From a virus, in IMG/VR virus record IMGVR_UViG_3300030099_001111, positions 1 through 52,426 of that record: a DNA stretch of 52,426 nt; one strand, given 5' to 3'. Position 1 is the first letter of the stretch. The number at the start of each line of letters is the position of its first letter. The notes beneath the pieces were generated by a model, which worked only from the letters and a program-made list of their open reading frames with translations, searched no databases and was not told where the DNA came from. Below are positions 32,131 to 39,699 of the stretch, piece after piece. Position numbers and translations under genes: made by a program.

Positions 32131-32285
32131 TGCCGAAGAAATCAAAGAGTCAGTTTTCTACCGCACATAAACCAGTTGCAGGAGTAAACGGTAAAAAAAC
32201 TTCGCAAGGGCAAGGTAACTTAGCAACATCTACGATGAACAAACATAAAAGAAGAAGCTTTAAAAAATATAGAGGACAAGGATGA
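32130..32285 (+). CDS. 51-residue basic protein between nrd genes
   Basis: A GTG start at 32130 overlaps the NrdA stop (TAGTG). The protein reads MPKKSKSQFSTAHKPVAGVN, followed by a Gly/Gln/Asn part and a basic end (NKHKRRSFKKYRGQG). It overlaps the next gene by four bases. Basic proteins like this are typical in this phage. Likely nucleic-acid binding; no family named. Confidence 0.62.
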   Translation: MPKKSKSQFSTAHKPVAGVNGKKTSQGQGNLATSTMNKHKRRSFKKYRGQG

Positions 32286-32602
32286 AAAAAAAATTATTAG
32301 AAACAATATATTGGATAGACAGTTGTTGGAAATTAGTTATGGACAATAGATATAATCCTCTTAAGTATATACCAGACCCATCTATACAGGCTTACTTTAC
32401 TTTAGTTTTGTTTACAGTTTGGAGTTTCTTTTTTGGTTTACTTGCTACTTACTACATGGGTTGGTATGGTTATAACTCTGTTGTCTCTTTTGCAGTGCAT
32501 TGTAGTGTTATTATACCTTTACTTTTCACTAGAGCAGTATTCTTAGATGCTGAACGAGATGGTGCTAAATGGTTAAAAAAAATTAAAAGGAGTAAAAAAT
32601 AA
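32282..32602 (+). CDS. Two-span membrane protein, unknown
   Basis: 106 residues. Two hydrophobic helices, near 40-60 (FTLVLFTVWSFFFGLLATYY) and 66-85 (VVSFAVHCSVIIPLLFT), lie between charged ends. The C-terminus is Lys-rich. Coupled by ATGA to the previous gene. It is odd to find a membrane protein inserted between NrdA and NrdB. It could be an early holin-like or exclusion protein; not determined. Confidence 0.65.
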   Translation: MKKKLLETIYWIDSCWKLVMDNRYNPLKYIPDPSIQAYFTLVLFTVWSFFFGLLATYYMGWYGYNSVVSFAVHCSVIIPLLFTRAVFLDAERDGAKWLKKIKRSKK

Positions 32603-32603
32603 A

Positions 32604-32822
32604 ATGTTTACTAATGAATTATTTGAAGCTTTGTATGAAAAATACTCAGCACAACAAAAAATAGCTAAAACTAATTTAAGGTTGTATATTACTAATCCAG
32701 TTGCAGTAGCCGACCACCCTGATATGGTGGCTACTTTTGATAAGCTGTTTAAAAAATATGTAGAAGCAACTGAAAATATTAAAAGATTAAGGGAGTTAGA
32801 TTATGAGTTTACTAGCAAATAG
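32604..32822 (+). CDS. 72-residue helical protein, unknown
   Basis: Helical (NELFEALYEKYSAQQKIAKTN, then FDKLFKKYVEATENIKRLREL). AGGAG lies 13 bases before the ATG. It overlaps the NrdB start by 20 bases. A short helical hairpin that might bind a partner protein. No family recognised. Confidence 0.6.
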   Translation: MFTNELFEALYEKYSAQQKIAKTNLRLYITNPVAVADHPDMVATFDKLFKKYVEATENIKRLRELDYEFTSK

Positions 32823-33786
32823 AGAATATTATAAACCTTTTGATGATGCATGGATGTTTGATTACTATGTCCTGCAAAATCAAATGCATTGGATGCCGGA
32901 GTCTGTGCCACTACATACAGATGTTAAGGATTGGCAAGACCTTTCGGATGTTGAAAAGAATTTACTAACACAAATATTTAGATTGTTTACTCAATCAGAT
33001 GTTGATGTTGGTGCTGGTTATATAGACAGATATATGAGAATATTTAAAAAACCAGAGGCTCGTATGATGATGGGTTCGTTTGCTAATATGGAATCTATTC
33101 ATCAACATGCTTACAGTTTATTACTTGATACTGTTGGTATGCCTGATAATGAGTATAAAGCTTTTGCTGAGTATGAAGAGATGTCCGACAAACATGAATA
33201 TATCAATGATATTAAGACTACTAGACAAGATAAAAGAAGTATAGCTAAAACTTTAGCAGTCTACTCAGCCTTTACTGAAGGACTACAGTTGTTCTCAAGT
33301 TTTGCAATCTTATTAAACTTTCCAAGGTTCGGCAAGATGAAAGGCATGGGACAGATAGTTACTTACTCTATTCGTGATGAGTCCATGCATGTCGAAGCTA
33401 TGACTAAACTGTTTAGACAATTCATTCAAGAGAACATAGATATTTGGACAGATGAATTTAAAAAAGAGATATACGATATCTGTAGACAAATGGTTGAACT
33501 AGAAGATAAATTTTTAGATTTAGTTTTTGAAATGGGTAATATTCAAGGCTTAACTAAAGAAGATATGTACAAGTACAATCGTTATATTGCTGATAGAAGA
33601 CTTTTACAACTAGGTCTTAAACCTAATTACAATCAAAAAGAAAATCCTCTTACTTGGCTAGATGAAGTTATGGGTGTTGAACATCAAAACTTTTTTGAAG
33701 GTAGGGCTACTACTTACATGAAGGCAGGTTTAAGAGGTAGACAAGATAAAGTTACTTTTAGTAACTTAGAAAATATAAATGAATAA
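32803..33786 (+). CDS. nrdB: Ribonucleotide reductase beta subunit, class I
   Basis: 327 residues, close to the shorter NrdB length. Metal ligands appear in ESIHQHAY (Glu, His, with the radical Tyr four residues on), FTEGLQLFSS and RDESMHVEA (Glu, His). The radical Tyr is present, so a classic tyrosyl radical is expected. The C-terminal tail, which should reach NrdA, ends LENINE. Supplies the radical for NrdA. It is placed after three small genes, an arrangement found in phages. Confidence 0.94.
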   Translation: MSLLANREYYKPFDDAWMFDYYVLQNQMHWMPESVPLHTDVKDWQDLSDVEKNLLTQIFRLFTQSDVDVGAGYIDRYMRIFKKPEARMMMGSFANMESIHQHAYSLLLDTVGMPDNEYKAFAEYEEMSDKHEYINDIKTTRQDKRSIAKTLAVYSAFTEGLQLFSSFAILLNFPRFGKMKGMGQIVTYSIRDESMHVEAMTKLFRQFIQENIDIWTDEFKKEIYDICRQMVELEDKFLDLVFEMGNIQGLTKEDMYKYNRYIADRRLLQLGLKPNYNQKENPLTWLDEVMGVEHQNFFEGRATTYMKAGLRGRQDKVTFSNLENINE

Positions 33787-33997
33787 TAAAGAAGCAAACT
33801 TAATTAGCTTTAAAGTTTTATTAACTAGAGAAAATAAAATTGTAACAGAGCTTAGCATGTTACCAGAAAATAAAATCGATACTGTGTTTCCTCTCCATGA
33901 AAGAGAGATGATTAAAAGTATTGTTAGAAATGGTAAAGTTAAACTCGAACCACTACATAAGTTTCTAGAAAAAGAAGTTAATGCACTAAAAAACTAA
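33779..33997 (+). CDS. 72-residue unknown protein, last plus-strand gene
   Basis: Begins MNNKEANLISFKVLLTREN, with a basic helix at the end (VKLEPLHKFLEKEVNAL). It overlaps the NrdB stop by 8 bases. No motif. Just after it the two strands' gene blocks converge. Confidence 0.58.
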   Translation: MNNKEANLISFKVLLTRENKIVTELSMLPENKIDTVFPLHEREMIKSIVRNGKVKLEPLHKFLEKEVNALKN

Positions 33998-34121
33998 ATC
34001 TGTGAAAAAATGACCTCACAGAATCGCTTGTATTGAACGTAAAGCATTCAAGTAATACTATATGTCCAAAAACTAACAAAATTGCTTAGAAGCGATATCT
34101 GAGGCTCTCAGAGCATTTAGC
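33998..34121. other. Convergent intergenic stretch
   Basis: 124 bases between the plus-strand early block and the minus-strand late block. It holds a hairpin TCTGTGA/TCACAGA (33999-34022) and a short GCTCT/AGAGC hairpin near 34097. Neither is followed by a convincing T-run, so I cannot assign a strong terminator. Confidence 0.4.
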
Positions 34122-35852
34122 TTAAATTGTGTAGATTTTTACCGGTTTTTCCTTACCTTTGACAAAAATAGACTCTAACTCTGTTACTTTACCTTTATAT
34201 TTGCTAATGGTTGCCTCACCAATAACTAAATTTTTACCAACAGATTTACATGAAGATTCTAACCGAGCTGCAAGATTACATGCATCGCCCAAAACACTAT
34301 ATTCAAAACGAGATTCACTTCCCATATTTCCTGCAACAACTTCTCCAGAGTTTATTCCTATACCAATCTCAATATCTAACTGTGCTTCTTGCATTGCGTG
34401 TGTTATTTGAAGAGCTGTCTTAATAGCTTTTTGCTCATGGTTCTCAACATCTACTGGAGCATTCCAAACAGCCATCATAGCATCACCGATATATTTATCT
34501 ACCATTCCTTCATTAGCTTTGACTGCATCTGCTTGAATAGTTAAAGCTTTGTTCATTATCTCAATAACTTCTTCTGGTTCTAGTTTCTCTGACATAGAAG
34601 TAAAACCCCTGACATCTGTAAACATTATCGTACAGTTTCTTCTTTCACCGCCCAATCTTAATAACTCTGGATTCTTTTGTAGTCTAGCCACTTGTCGAGG
34701 GTCAAGATAAGTAGAGAACTGCTTCTTGATTTGTTGTCTAAGTTTAAACTGAGTTCTAAAGTTTAGATAGAACTGTTGAGCAGAAATTAAAAATAAACTT
34801 ATTAGAGTCCATGTGACATCTATCAAAAGATTCTGCTGTATGAAAGACCAACCAAGATAAGCTACCCCACTAAAGATACTTAAGGCTGAGACTAAACCTG
34901 TAGTAATACCTAAGAAACCAGTTAAAATACCTACGAGTAAACCAGCTACTACTAAGATACTTAGTTCAGCAAACAAACGATAGTCTGGTATGCTAGGTGT
35001 CTCCAGTAAAATAGACTCAGCTAAGGCTGCTTGAATTTTATGTGGCTCTAATAAACCCACAGGAGTTGCTAGTTGTCTCTGTATTCCAGAAGCAGTAAAA
35101 CCAACAAAAACAAACTTACCCTGCACATCCATTTCAGTTAGGTTAGTCTCTGGTGTCTTGACCCAACTAATCCATTTTTTACCTGCTGAGTCTGTAGAGA
35201 TAGGTGGTATACCTTTTACTCTTATCATCTCTATACCGTTCTCGTTGGTTTTTATTTGATAAGTATTGCCACCGCCAAGTATCTTAAGAACTTCTGTACC
35301 AAAAGAAGCTACCCAGCCCTCTGGGGTTTGTTGGATGAGGGGTATCTGTCTAACTAGATTATCTATATCAACCGGCACTGACACAGCTCCTTGAGCTGCA
35401 GAGGCTTTTAAGACTGGAATGTTTTCTAAGAAACCTTGAGCTTGAGTTAAACTAATATCAGGTCCTAAGATAACTGTTCCGTGTGTCTGTGGATATTTAT
35501 TATTATTTACTTCGGGCATTGCTATGACACTAGGAGCTAAACCAAGCATCTCAGCAAAGGCTTCATCGCCTCCTAGTCTATCAGGATGAGGAAAGAGTAT
35601 TGTCCAGCCAACCCCCAAGGCTCCTTGTTGTAATAACTTAAGTTGTATGTCTGCTAGGGTCTGACGAGGTAAAGGATAACCACCTTGCTGGTCTATAAAC
35701 TCTTCATCAATGTTGAGGATAGTAAAGTAACCAGTAGGCTCTGGAGTCTTGACAAGGGCATCAAAGGTTTTGAGTCTTAGTATCTCCAAAGGCGGAGCAT
35801 TGAACACTAAGGGAAGTGTCAATAAAAAAAGTAAAAGACTAGCCCACTTCAT
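34122..35852 (-). CDS. CHASE2-domain adenylate cyclase
   Basis: 576 residues. One N-terminal membrane helix (4-18), a periplasmic CHASE2 sensor (about 25-290), three membrane helices (about 301-365), then a cytoplasmic class III cyclase (390-576). Catalytic residues are complete: metal Asp413 and Asp457, adenine-selecting Lys453 and Asp523, and transition-state Asn526 and Arg530. It should make cAMP from ATP in response to a periplasmic signal. It is the last gene of the late block and is coupled by ATGA to the FecR gene. In bacteria CHASE2 cyclases often sit beside FecR genes; finding this in a phage is unusual. Confidence 0.92.
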   Translation of the reverse strand: MKWASLLLFLLTLPLVFNAPPLEILRLKTFDALVKTPEPTGYFTILNIDEEFIDQQGGYPLPRQTLADIQLKLLQQGALGVGWTILFPHPDRLGGDEAFAEMLGLAPSVIAMPEVNNNKYPQTHGTVILGPDISLTQAQGFLENIPVLKASAAQGAVSVPVDIDNLVRQIPLIQQTPEGWVASFGTEVLKILGGGNTYQIKTNENGIEMIRVKGIPPISTDSAGKKWISWVKTPETNLTEMDVQGKFVFVGFTASGIQRQLATPVGLLEPHKIQAALAESILLETPSIPDYRLFAELSILVVAGLLVGILTGFLGITTGLVSALSIFSGVAYLGWSFIQQNLLIDVTWTLISLFLISAQQFYLNFRTQFKLRQQIKKQFSTYLDPRQVARLQKNPELLRLGGERRNCTIMFTDVRGFTSMSEKLEPEEVIEIMNKALTIQADAVKANEGMVDKYIGDAMMAVWNAPVDVENHEQKAIKTALQITHAMQEAQLDIEIGIGINSGEVVAGNMGSESRFEYSVLGDACNLAARLESSCKSVGKNLVIGEATISKYKGKVTELESIFVKGKEKPVKIYTI

Positions 35853-36961
35853 CCGGAAGACTGCTTGATAGTAATGGAAGAGTTACTACCGCCATTAAGA
35901 GTAATAGTAATTGCTTTGCCATCTTGTATAATTAAAACCTTATAACTGTTGTTAGTATCTAAATCTAATCTTACTGTGTCTTCTACTTGTCTTAAGAAAG
36001 TTATAACTGTGTCAGTAATAAAAGTATTTACTTGAGTGTTAGAGTCAAAACCAAAAGCTGTGCCTTGAACACTAATATCACCAGTGTTCAAAACATTTTG
36101 TTCTAACTCATCAACTTCTTCTATAATACTTAGAAGGTCTTCTAAGAAATTTACATCTAAATAGTTGATATCAAGTTCGGTGAACTCTAAGTTATCTTCT
36201 GCTAAGTAGTCTTGTTCTAGTTCGTCAAACTCTAAATAGTCTATGTCTAGAATATTGTCCGAGCCATCTGTTTGTTTTTCTTCATTAACAAAATCTGAGT
36301 CTTGTTTTGGTGGATTGACAATCAACATGTTGTCAATAATATCTAGAGTCAAGTCTAAAATAACAGGACTACTAGGTGTTGTTTCAAGCAACTCAACTGT
36401 AGTAGCTTGATAGGGTTTGTTGAGAACTACTTGTCCTGCTAAAGTAGAAACAACTATTTCACCAGAAGCAATTCCCTGTTCATTTGGTAATAGTATTATT
36501 AAAGACCTGCCGAGTTCATCAACAGTAACAGTAAAGTCTGTTCCCCTAATACCGATAGTAGCACTTGGAGTCTTGATAGAGATGTTTTCTTTATTGATAG
36601 AGGCTAATTTGCCGGTAATAAACCTAGCTGTACCACTAGCAAACTGTAGAGCCATCTTAGATTTAGATGGGTCAGGGTCATAGATAAACTCATCTATAAC
36701 TAACTGTGAGTGTTCGGTAAGTCGAACCTGCGAGTCGTCTAGAAAAGTTATACCTATTCGACCATTAGAAGTTTCGACATTATCAAAACTATTAATAGTA
36801 AAAGCGAGAGCAGCAGTAAAGGGGTCTTGCTCCCTTACTACTCTCCCTATACCTTTTAATTCTGTTATGCTTCCTATACTAGCAACTTGTGCTGCCTGAA
36901 TCTGATTGTATGATACAGACAGTGCCATTATTGCCAGTAGAAATAATCTTAAGCCAATCAC
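35849..36961 (-). CDS. Secreted FecR-domain protein
   Basis: 370 residues from a GTG at 36961. A signal peptide (LRLFLLAIMALSVSYNQIQA) is followed by a FecR domain at about 55-150, with SNGRIGITFLDDSQVRL and PSATIGIRGTDFTV, the typical core. A long acidic stretch (about 228-290) repeats LEF-ELxxxYL elements. A beta-like C-terminus (AITITLNGG, SSITIKQ) follows. It should be periplasmic. FecR domains pass signals across the envelope; here a role sensing export or feeding CHASE2 is inferred from coupling. Its start overlaps the curlin-like gene by 83 bases, and there is no good ribosome site. Confidence 0.82.
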   Translation of the reverse strand: MIGLRLFLLAIMALSVSYNQIQAAQVASIGSITELKGIGRVVREQDPFTAALAFTINSFDNVETSNGRIGITFLDDSQVRLTEHSQLVIDEFIYDPDPSKSKMALQFASGTARFITGKLASINKENISIKTPSATIGIRGTDFTVTVDELGRSLIILLPNEQGIASGEIVVSTLAGQVVLNKPYQATTVELLETTPSSPVILDLTLDIIDNMLIVNPPKQDSDFVNEEKQTDGSDNILDIDYLEFDELEQDYLAEDNLEFTELDINYLDVNFLEDLLSIIEEVDELEQNVLNTGDISVQGTAFGFDSNTQVNTFITDTVITFLRQVEDTVRLDLDTNNSYKVLIIQDGKAITITLNGGSNSSITIKQSSG

Positions 36962-37580
36962 TTGCTAAAGTTGAACTCTGTGTAATATTAAATGCTCGAC
37001 TGCTACCTGTTTGGTCTAGATAAAAATAACCATCAGCATAACCACTACCATTATAGACCACACTGTTTGAGTCACCATCTATATCTAAATAAGATGTGGC
37101 TCCATCAATATCTACTGTGTAATCTATGGTATTTAAATCACCATTGATAATCCAGTCGAGGTCTAAGTATTCTGCTAAAGCATTTGTTGCAACATTTAAC
37201 TCAAAGTCATTACTTGAGCCTGTAACATCAACATAGTAATTACCACCATCAGCACTATAAGTATCTGTTGGGTCTACTTGAATTTCAAAAGTATTACTAT
37301 CACCATCAAATTCAAAAAAACCTACTAGTGAATCTAAGATAATGTCTCCAATAAATTTGTTGGAATCCCCAAGTTGATTGATGTCTAAAGTCATAGAACC
37401 ACCAGTTAATTCTAGTGCAGTCATTTGACCTGAAACAGCATCAAGACCACCAATAAGGTTGGAACCGCCTAGTTGTTCAACATCTAGGTTTAAGTCTGAA
37501 CCAACTTGATTGATGTATATTTCATTGTCGGCTTTGGCTATAAAGCCTAAGAAAGCTAATAATATAATTATTCTATTCAT
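36879..37580 (-). CDS. Secreted curlin-like repeat protein
   Basis: 233 residues. A signal peptide (MNRIIILLAFLGFIAKA) is followed by about eight degenerate curlin-type repeats, each like Q-x-G-x-S-N-x-(F/I)-x-(I/L): INQVGSDLN, EQLGGSNLI, INQLGDSNKF, FDGDSNTFEIQ, VTGSSNDFEL, NGDLNTIDY, DGDSNSVVY, QTGSSRAFNITQ. Curlin subunits form amyloid fibres after export through CsgG. It lies directly after csgG in the same operon, so it is the likely export substrate. Very acidic, with two Cys near the end (TVCIIQ, final Cys). The Gln ladder is weaker than in CsgA, so fibre formation is not certain. Confidence 0.72.
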   Translation of the reverse strand: MNRIIILLAFLGFIAKADNEIYINQVGSDLNLDVEQLGGSNLIGGLDAVSGQMTALELTGGSMTLDINQLGDSNKFIGDIILDSLVGFFEFDGDSNTFEIQVDPTDTYSADGGNYYVDVTGSSNDFELNVATNALAEYLDLDWIINGDLNTIDYTVDIDGATSYLDIDGDSNSVVYNGSGYADGYFYLDQTGSSRAFNITQSSTLASDWLKIISTGNNGTVCIIQSDSGSTSC

Positions 37581-38379
37581 AACTCCAAAATCTCCTCTCT
37601 ATTCCTTGTTGTACTATTTCTAGTACACTTGTCTCTATCGCTTTTTGGAGAGCAATAGATACACTTTCGTTTTGTGTAACACCAGATTCTATTTCTACTA
37701 ACTCTGTCCCAGCTTCAATGAATCTAAAGATATCATTAGAAACTCCTACAGATAGGATAGTCTTTGATGTTAGTACTTCTATTAATATTTCTCCGGTATT
37801 AACAGAAACTAGTCGTAAAGAAACTGTCACAGTGTCTTCACGATATTGGCGGCTCATGCCGATGCCTAGATATCTAGCACCATTACCACCACTTTTTAGG
37901 TTCGTGTCATACGAAATGACTCCGCCCTGAACCAGTAGACCTGCGAAGATAAGAGGGTTTAACTCTGTATTATCTTCAAAGTCTTTGCGGGTTGTTCTAA
38001 TTATTTGTCGTTCTTTAGTTAAGTTATCTAGACCTACTCTTTCGACAACTGTAAAGAATTGACCATCTGCAGCATGTTTAAAAGCCCTGATAAGTAAAGC
38101 ATCAGGTGATTGAGTTATAGCAGAACTAAATAAAGCAAAGGTACTGTTACTCTTTCTTTGCCCTGTTAGGTCTGTGAAGCTATTAGGATAAATAGCAATA
38201 GTCGGCTTAATTCTAGCCGGTCTTAAGTTTTTTAACTCTTCTGACTGTAACTCTAATACGGTACTTGGTCTTTTCTTTGAATAAGCTCCTATGACATTCT
38301 CATCTAATAGAGAACTGTGTCTAAGGCTTGAACAACTAGAAAGTAAAAGAACCGATAGGAACAGTAATCTCTGTAACAT
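37573..38379 (-). CDS. csgG: CsgG, curli outer-membrane export pore
   Basis: 268 residues from the ATG at 38379 (GAGGGG just upstream, spacing tight); an ATG at 38391 adds four residues. A lipoprotein signal ends LLLSSC. The body follows E. coli CsgG closely: DLTGQ, AITQSPDALLIRAFK, VVERVGLDNLTKERQIIR, LVQGGVISYDTN, KSGGNGARYLGIG, VNTGEI and TSKTILS, ending IERRFW. CsgG forms a nine-fold pore that exports curli. Aligned with E. coli, constriction Tyr51 and Asn55 become Ser and Leu while Phe56 stays. It overlaps csgF by 44 bases and the curlin-like gene by 8. Confidence 0.94.
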   Translation of the reverse strand: MLQRLLFLSVLLLSSCSSLRHSSLLDENVIGAYSKKRPSTVLELQSEELKNLRPARIKPTIAIYPNSFTDLTGQRKSNSTFALFSSAITQSPDALLIRAFKHAADGQFFTVVERVGLDNLTKERQIIRTTRKDFEDNTELNPLIFAGLLVQGGVISYDTNLKSGGNGARYLGIGMSRQYREDTVTVSLRLVSVNTGEILIEVLTSKTILSVGVSNDIFRFIEAGTELVEIESGVTQNESVSIALQKAIETSVLEIVQQGIERRFWSYE

Positions 38380-38809
38380 TCCCCTCTGCATCTGTAATCT
38401 TTAATGTAATCATAGTACCGTCTGGACTAACGGTATATTCAATAGTATTACCCATTAACTCTAACACTCCAGCTGTGCTTGGGTCTTCACCAAACAAAGC
38501 ATCTACTAACTGTCGTGATAATTGAGCATATATTCTTGATTCTAAGTTTCTGATAAATCTTGCTAGAGTTGTATTATCTGCTTCTCTTTCTAGCTCTTCT
38601 CGATAAGCTTTTATTTCAGCTTTAATAGCTGCCTTTCTATTAAACTCTTGATTCTCAATAGTAAGATAGTGAGCTGAAGTATTTAGCCCACTAAAAGAAG
38701 GCGACTTAAATTTGTGTACTAATTCATCGGCAAATATATTACCGCTGACACCAGCAGTCATAACTAAAAACCCTGCAATTAATAGGGTTAGTTCTAAGCT
38801 TTTTAACAT
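38336..38809 (-). CDS. csgF: CsgF-like curli export partner
   Basis: 157 residues from the ATG at 38809 (GAGGAAATT before it); the longer frame lacks a site. Signal peptide about 1-27 (ending SGNIFA). The mature start LVHKFKSPSFSG parallels CsgF FQFRNPNFGG, the part that plugs the CsgG barrel in E. coli. The end IEYTVSPDGTMITLKITDAEG and a TEITVPIGSF strand match the CsgF beta C-terminus. A charged helix (RKAAIKAEIKAYREELER) in between is phage-specific. Role: completes the export pore and anchors nucleator. It follows holin-like genes by 8 bases. Confidence 0.85.
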   Translation of the reverse strand: MLKSLELTLLIAGFLVMTAGVSGNIFADELVHKFKSPSFSGLNTSAHYLTIENQEFNRKAAIKAEIKAYREELEREADNTTLARFIRNLESRIYAQLSRQLVDALFGEDPSTAGVLELMGNTIEYTVSPDGTMITLKITDAEGNVTEITVPIGSFTF

Positions 38810-38816
38810 AATTTCC

Positions 38817-39104
38817 TCAATCTTTTCGTTGGTCTTTTTTTCCATCTGCCCTTGCTAATCTATCTACATCTACAGGCACTCCCATAGCTGTCCGACACAT
38901 TGTGTCTATTCTTATTATATCGTTGTCTATTTGTCTTATCCTATCTATTAAAGCTACTATCATGCTATGTTGAGTATCTAGTTTTTTATGGACATCTGCT
39001 ATCAAATGATTAAATAGTTTCCAAACCATCCACCCAGCTGCTACAGCAAAAGCCGCAGGAATTCCTACAGTTTCTAAAATGTCCATCCATGTTTTTGTAT
39101 TCAT
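38817..39104 (-). CDS. Small membrane protein, holin-like
   Basis: 95 residues. One membrane helix near 12-32 (VGIPAAFAVAAGWMVWKLF), then a helical coiled-coil-like segment (DTQHSMIVALIDRIRQIDN) and a charged end (ADGKKDQRKD). This plan resembles small phage holins of the XhlA or BhlA sort. Its ATG overlaps the stop of the three-span gene. Candidate lysis protein; a partner of the 147-residue gene. Confidence 0.6.
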   Translation of the reverse strand: MNTKTWMDILETVGIPAAFAVAAGWMVWKLFNHLIADVHKKLDTQHSMIVALIDRIRQIDNDIIRIDTMCRTAMGVPVDVDRLARADGKKDQRKD

Positions 39105-39547
39105 TATCTACCTTTAACTAAACTACCACCAAAGTACATACCTATAATTGCTGAGACTAAATTAGTATCTAATTGTGTAATTACCAAGCCCTGAAATGTA
39201 ACCCATTCAAATATTTCTCTACCTTCTTTCAAGAACCAAAAGCCCGGATTCCAATTAGTGTAACCAACAGTCACGGAAACATCTGGATAGTAGACTGCTA
39301 CTAGTTTAGGTAGTAACACAATAGCAAAAACTGAAGTCAAAGCTATGATTCTTCTAGTCCAAGCAAAGCCTTTATCTTTTAAACCATGGTCTAAAGACTG
39401 TTGCCTTTCTTTCATGCCAAACTCACCACGGGTTATTAAAAGTTTTTGTTGCTCTGCCTTAGCTTTTCTACTCTCAGCCCAAACACTCATTAAACCACCA
39501 AGAACTGTGGAGGCTAACATAGTTATTATTTCAAAAGGAAAACCCAC
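39104..39547 (-). CDS. Three-span membrane protein, candidate holin
   Basis: 147 residues from a GTG at 39547 overlapping the previous TAG, with AGGAGAATTTGAATA upstream. Helices near 5-22 (FEIITMLASTVLGGLMSVW), 65-85 (RIIALTSVFAIVLLPKLVAVYY) and near the end (LVSAIIGMYFGGSL). A charged loop lies between the first two. The plan fits GTA-type three-span holins in marine phages. No lysozyme or amidase is seen nearby. Confidence 0.68.
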   Translation of the reverse strand: MGFPFEIITMLASTVLGGLMSVWAESRKAKAEQQKLLITRGEFGMKERQQSLDHGLKDKGFAWTRRIIALTSVFAIVLLPKLVAVYYPDVSVTVGYTNWNPGFWFLKEGREIFEWVTFQGLVITQLDTNLVSAIIGMYFGGSLVKGR

Positions 39548-39699
39548 TATTCAAATTCTCCTAACATAAATTTTTCCATTTCTTTTTCATACAAAGGTCT
39601 ATAATCTTCAATAGTTACCCAAGGTAAATTAAGACCTGCTCTAGCTTTGCAATTATCTCGCCAAGCTTCCTCTAGTTGTTGTTCTGTGTAGAGTATCAT
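39547..39699 (-). CDS. 50-residue conserved-looking protein
   Basis: Reads MILYTEQQLEEAWRDNCKAR, then a WVTIEDYRPLYEKEMEKF part. It begins inside the stop of the 1174-residue gene (TAATG) and ends inside the holin start (TAGTG), so it is tightly coupled. No membrane helix. Its position between ejection proteins and holin recurs in marine podoviruses as far as I recall. Function unknown. Confidence 0.65.
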   Translation of the reverse strand: MILYTEQQLEEAWRDNCKARAGLNLPWVTIEDYRPLYEKEMEKFMLGEFE

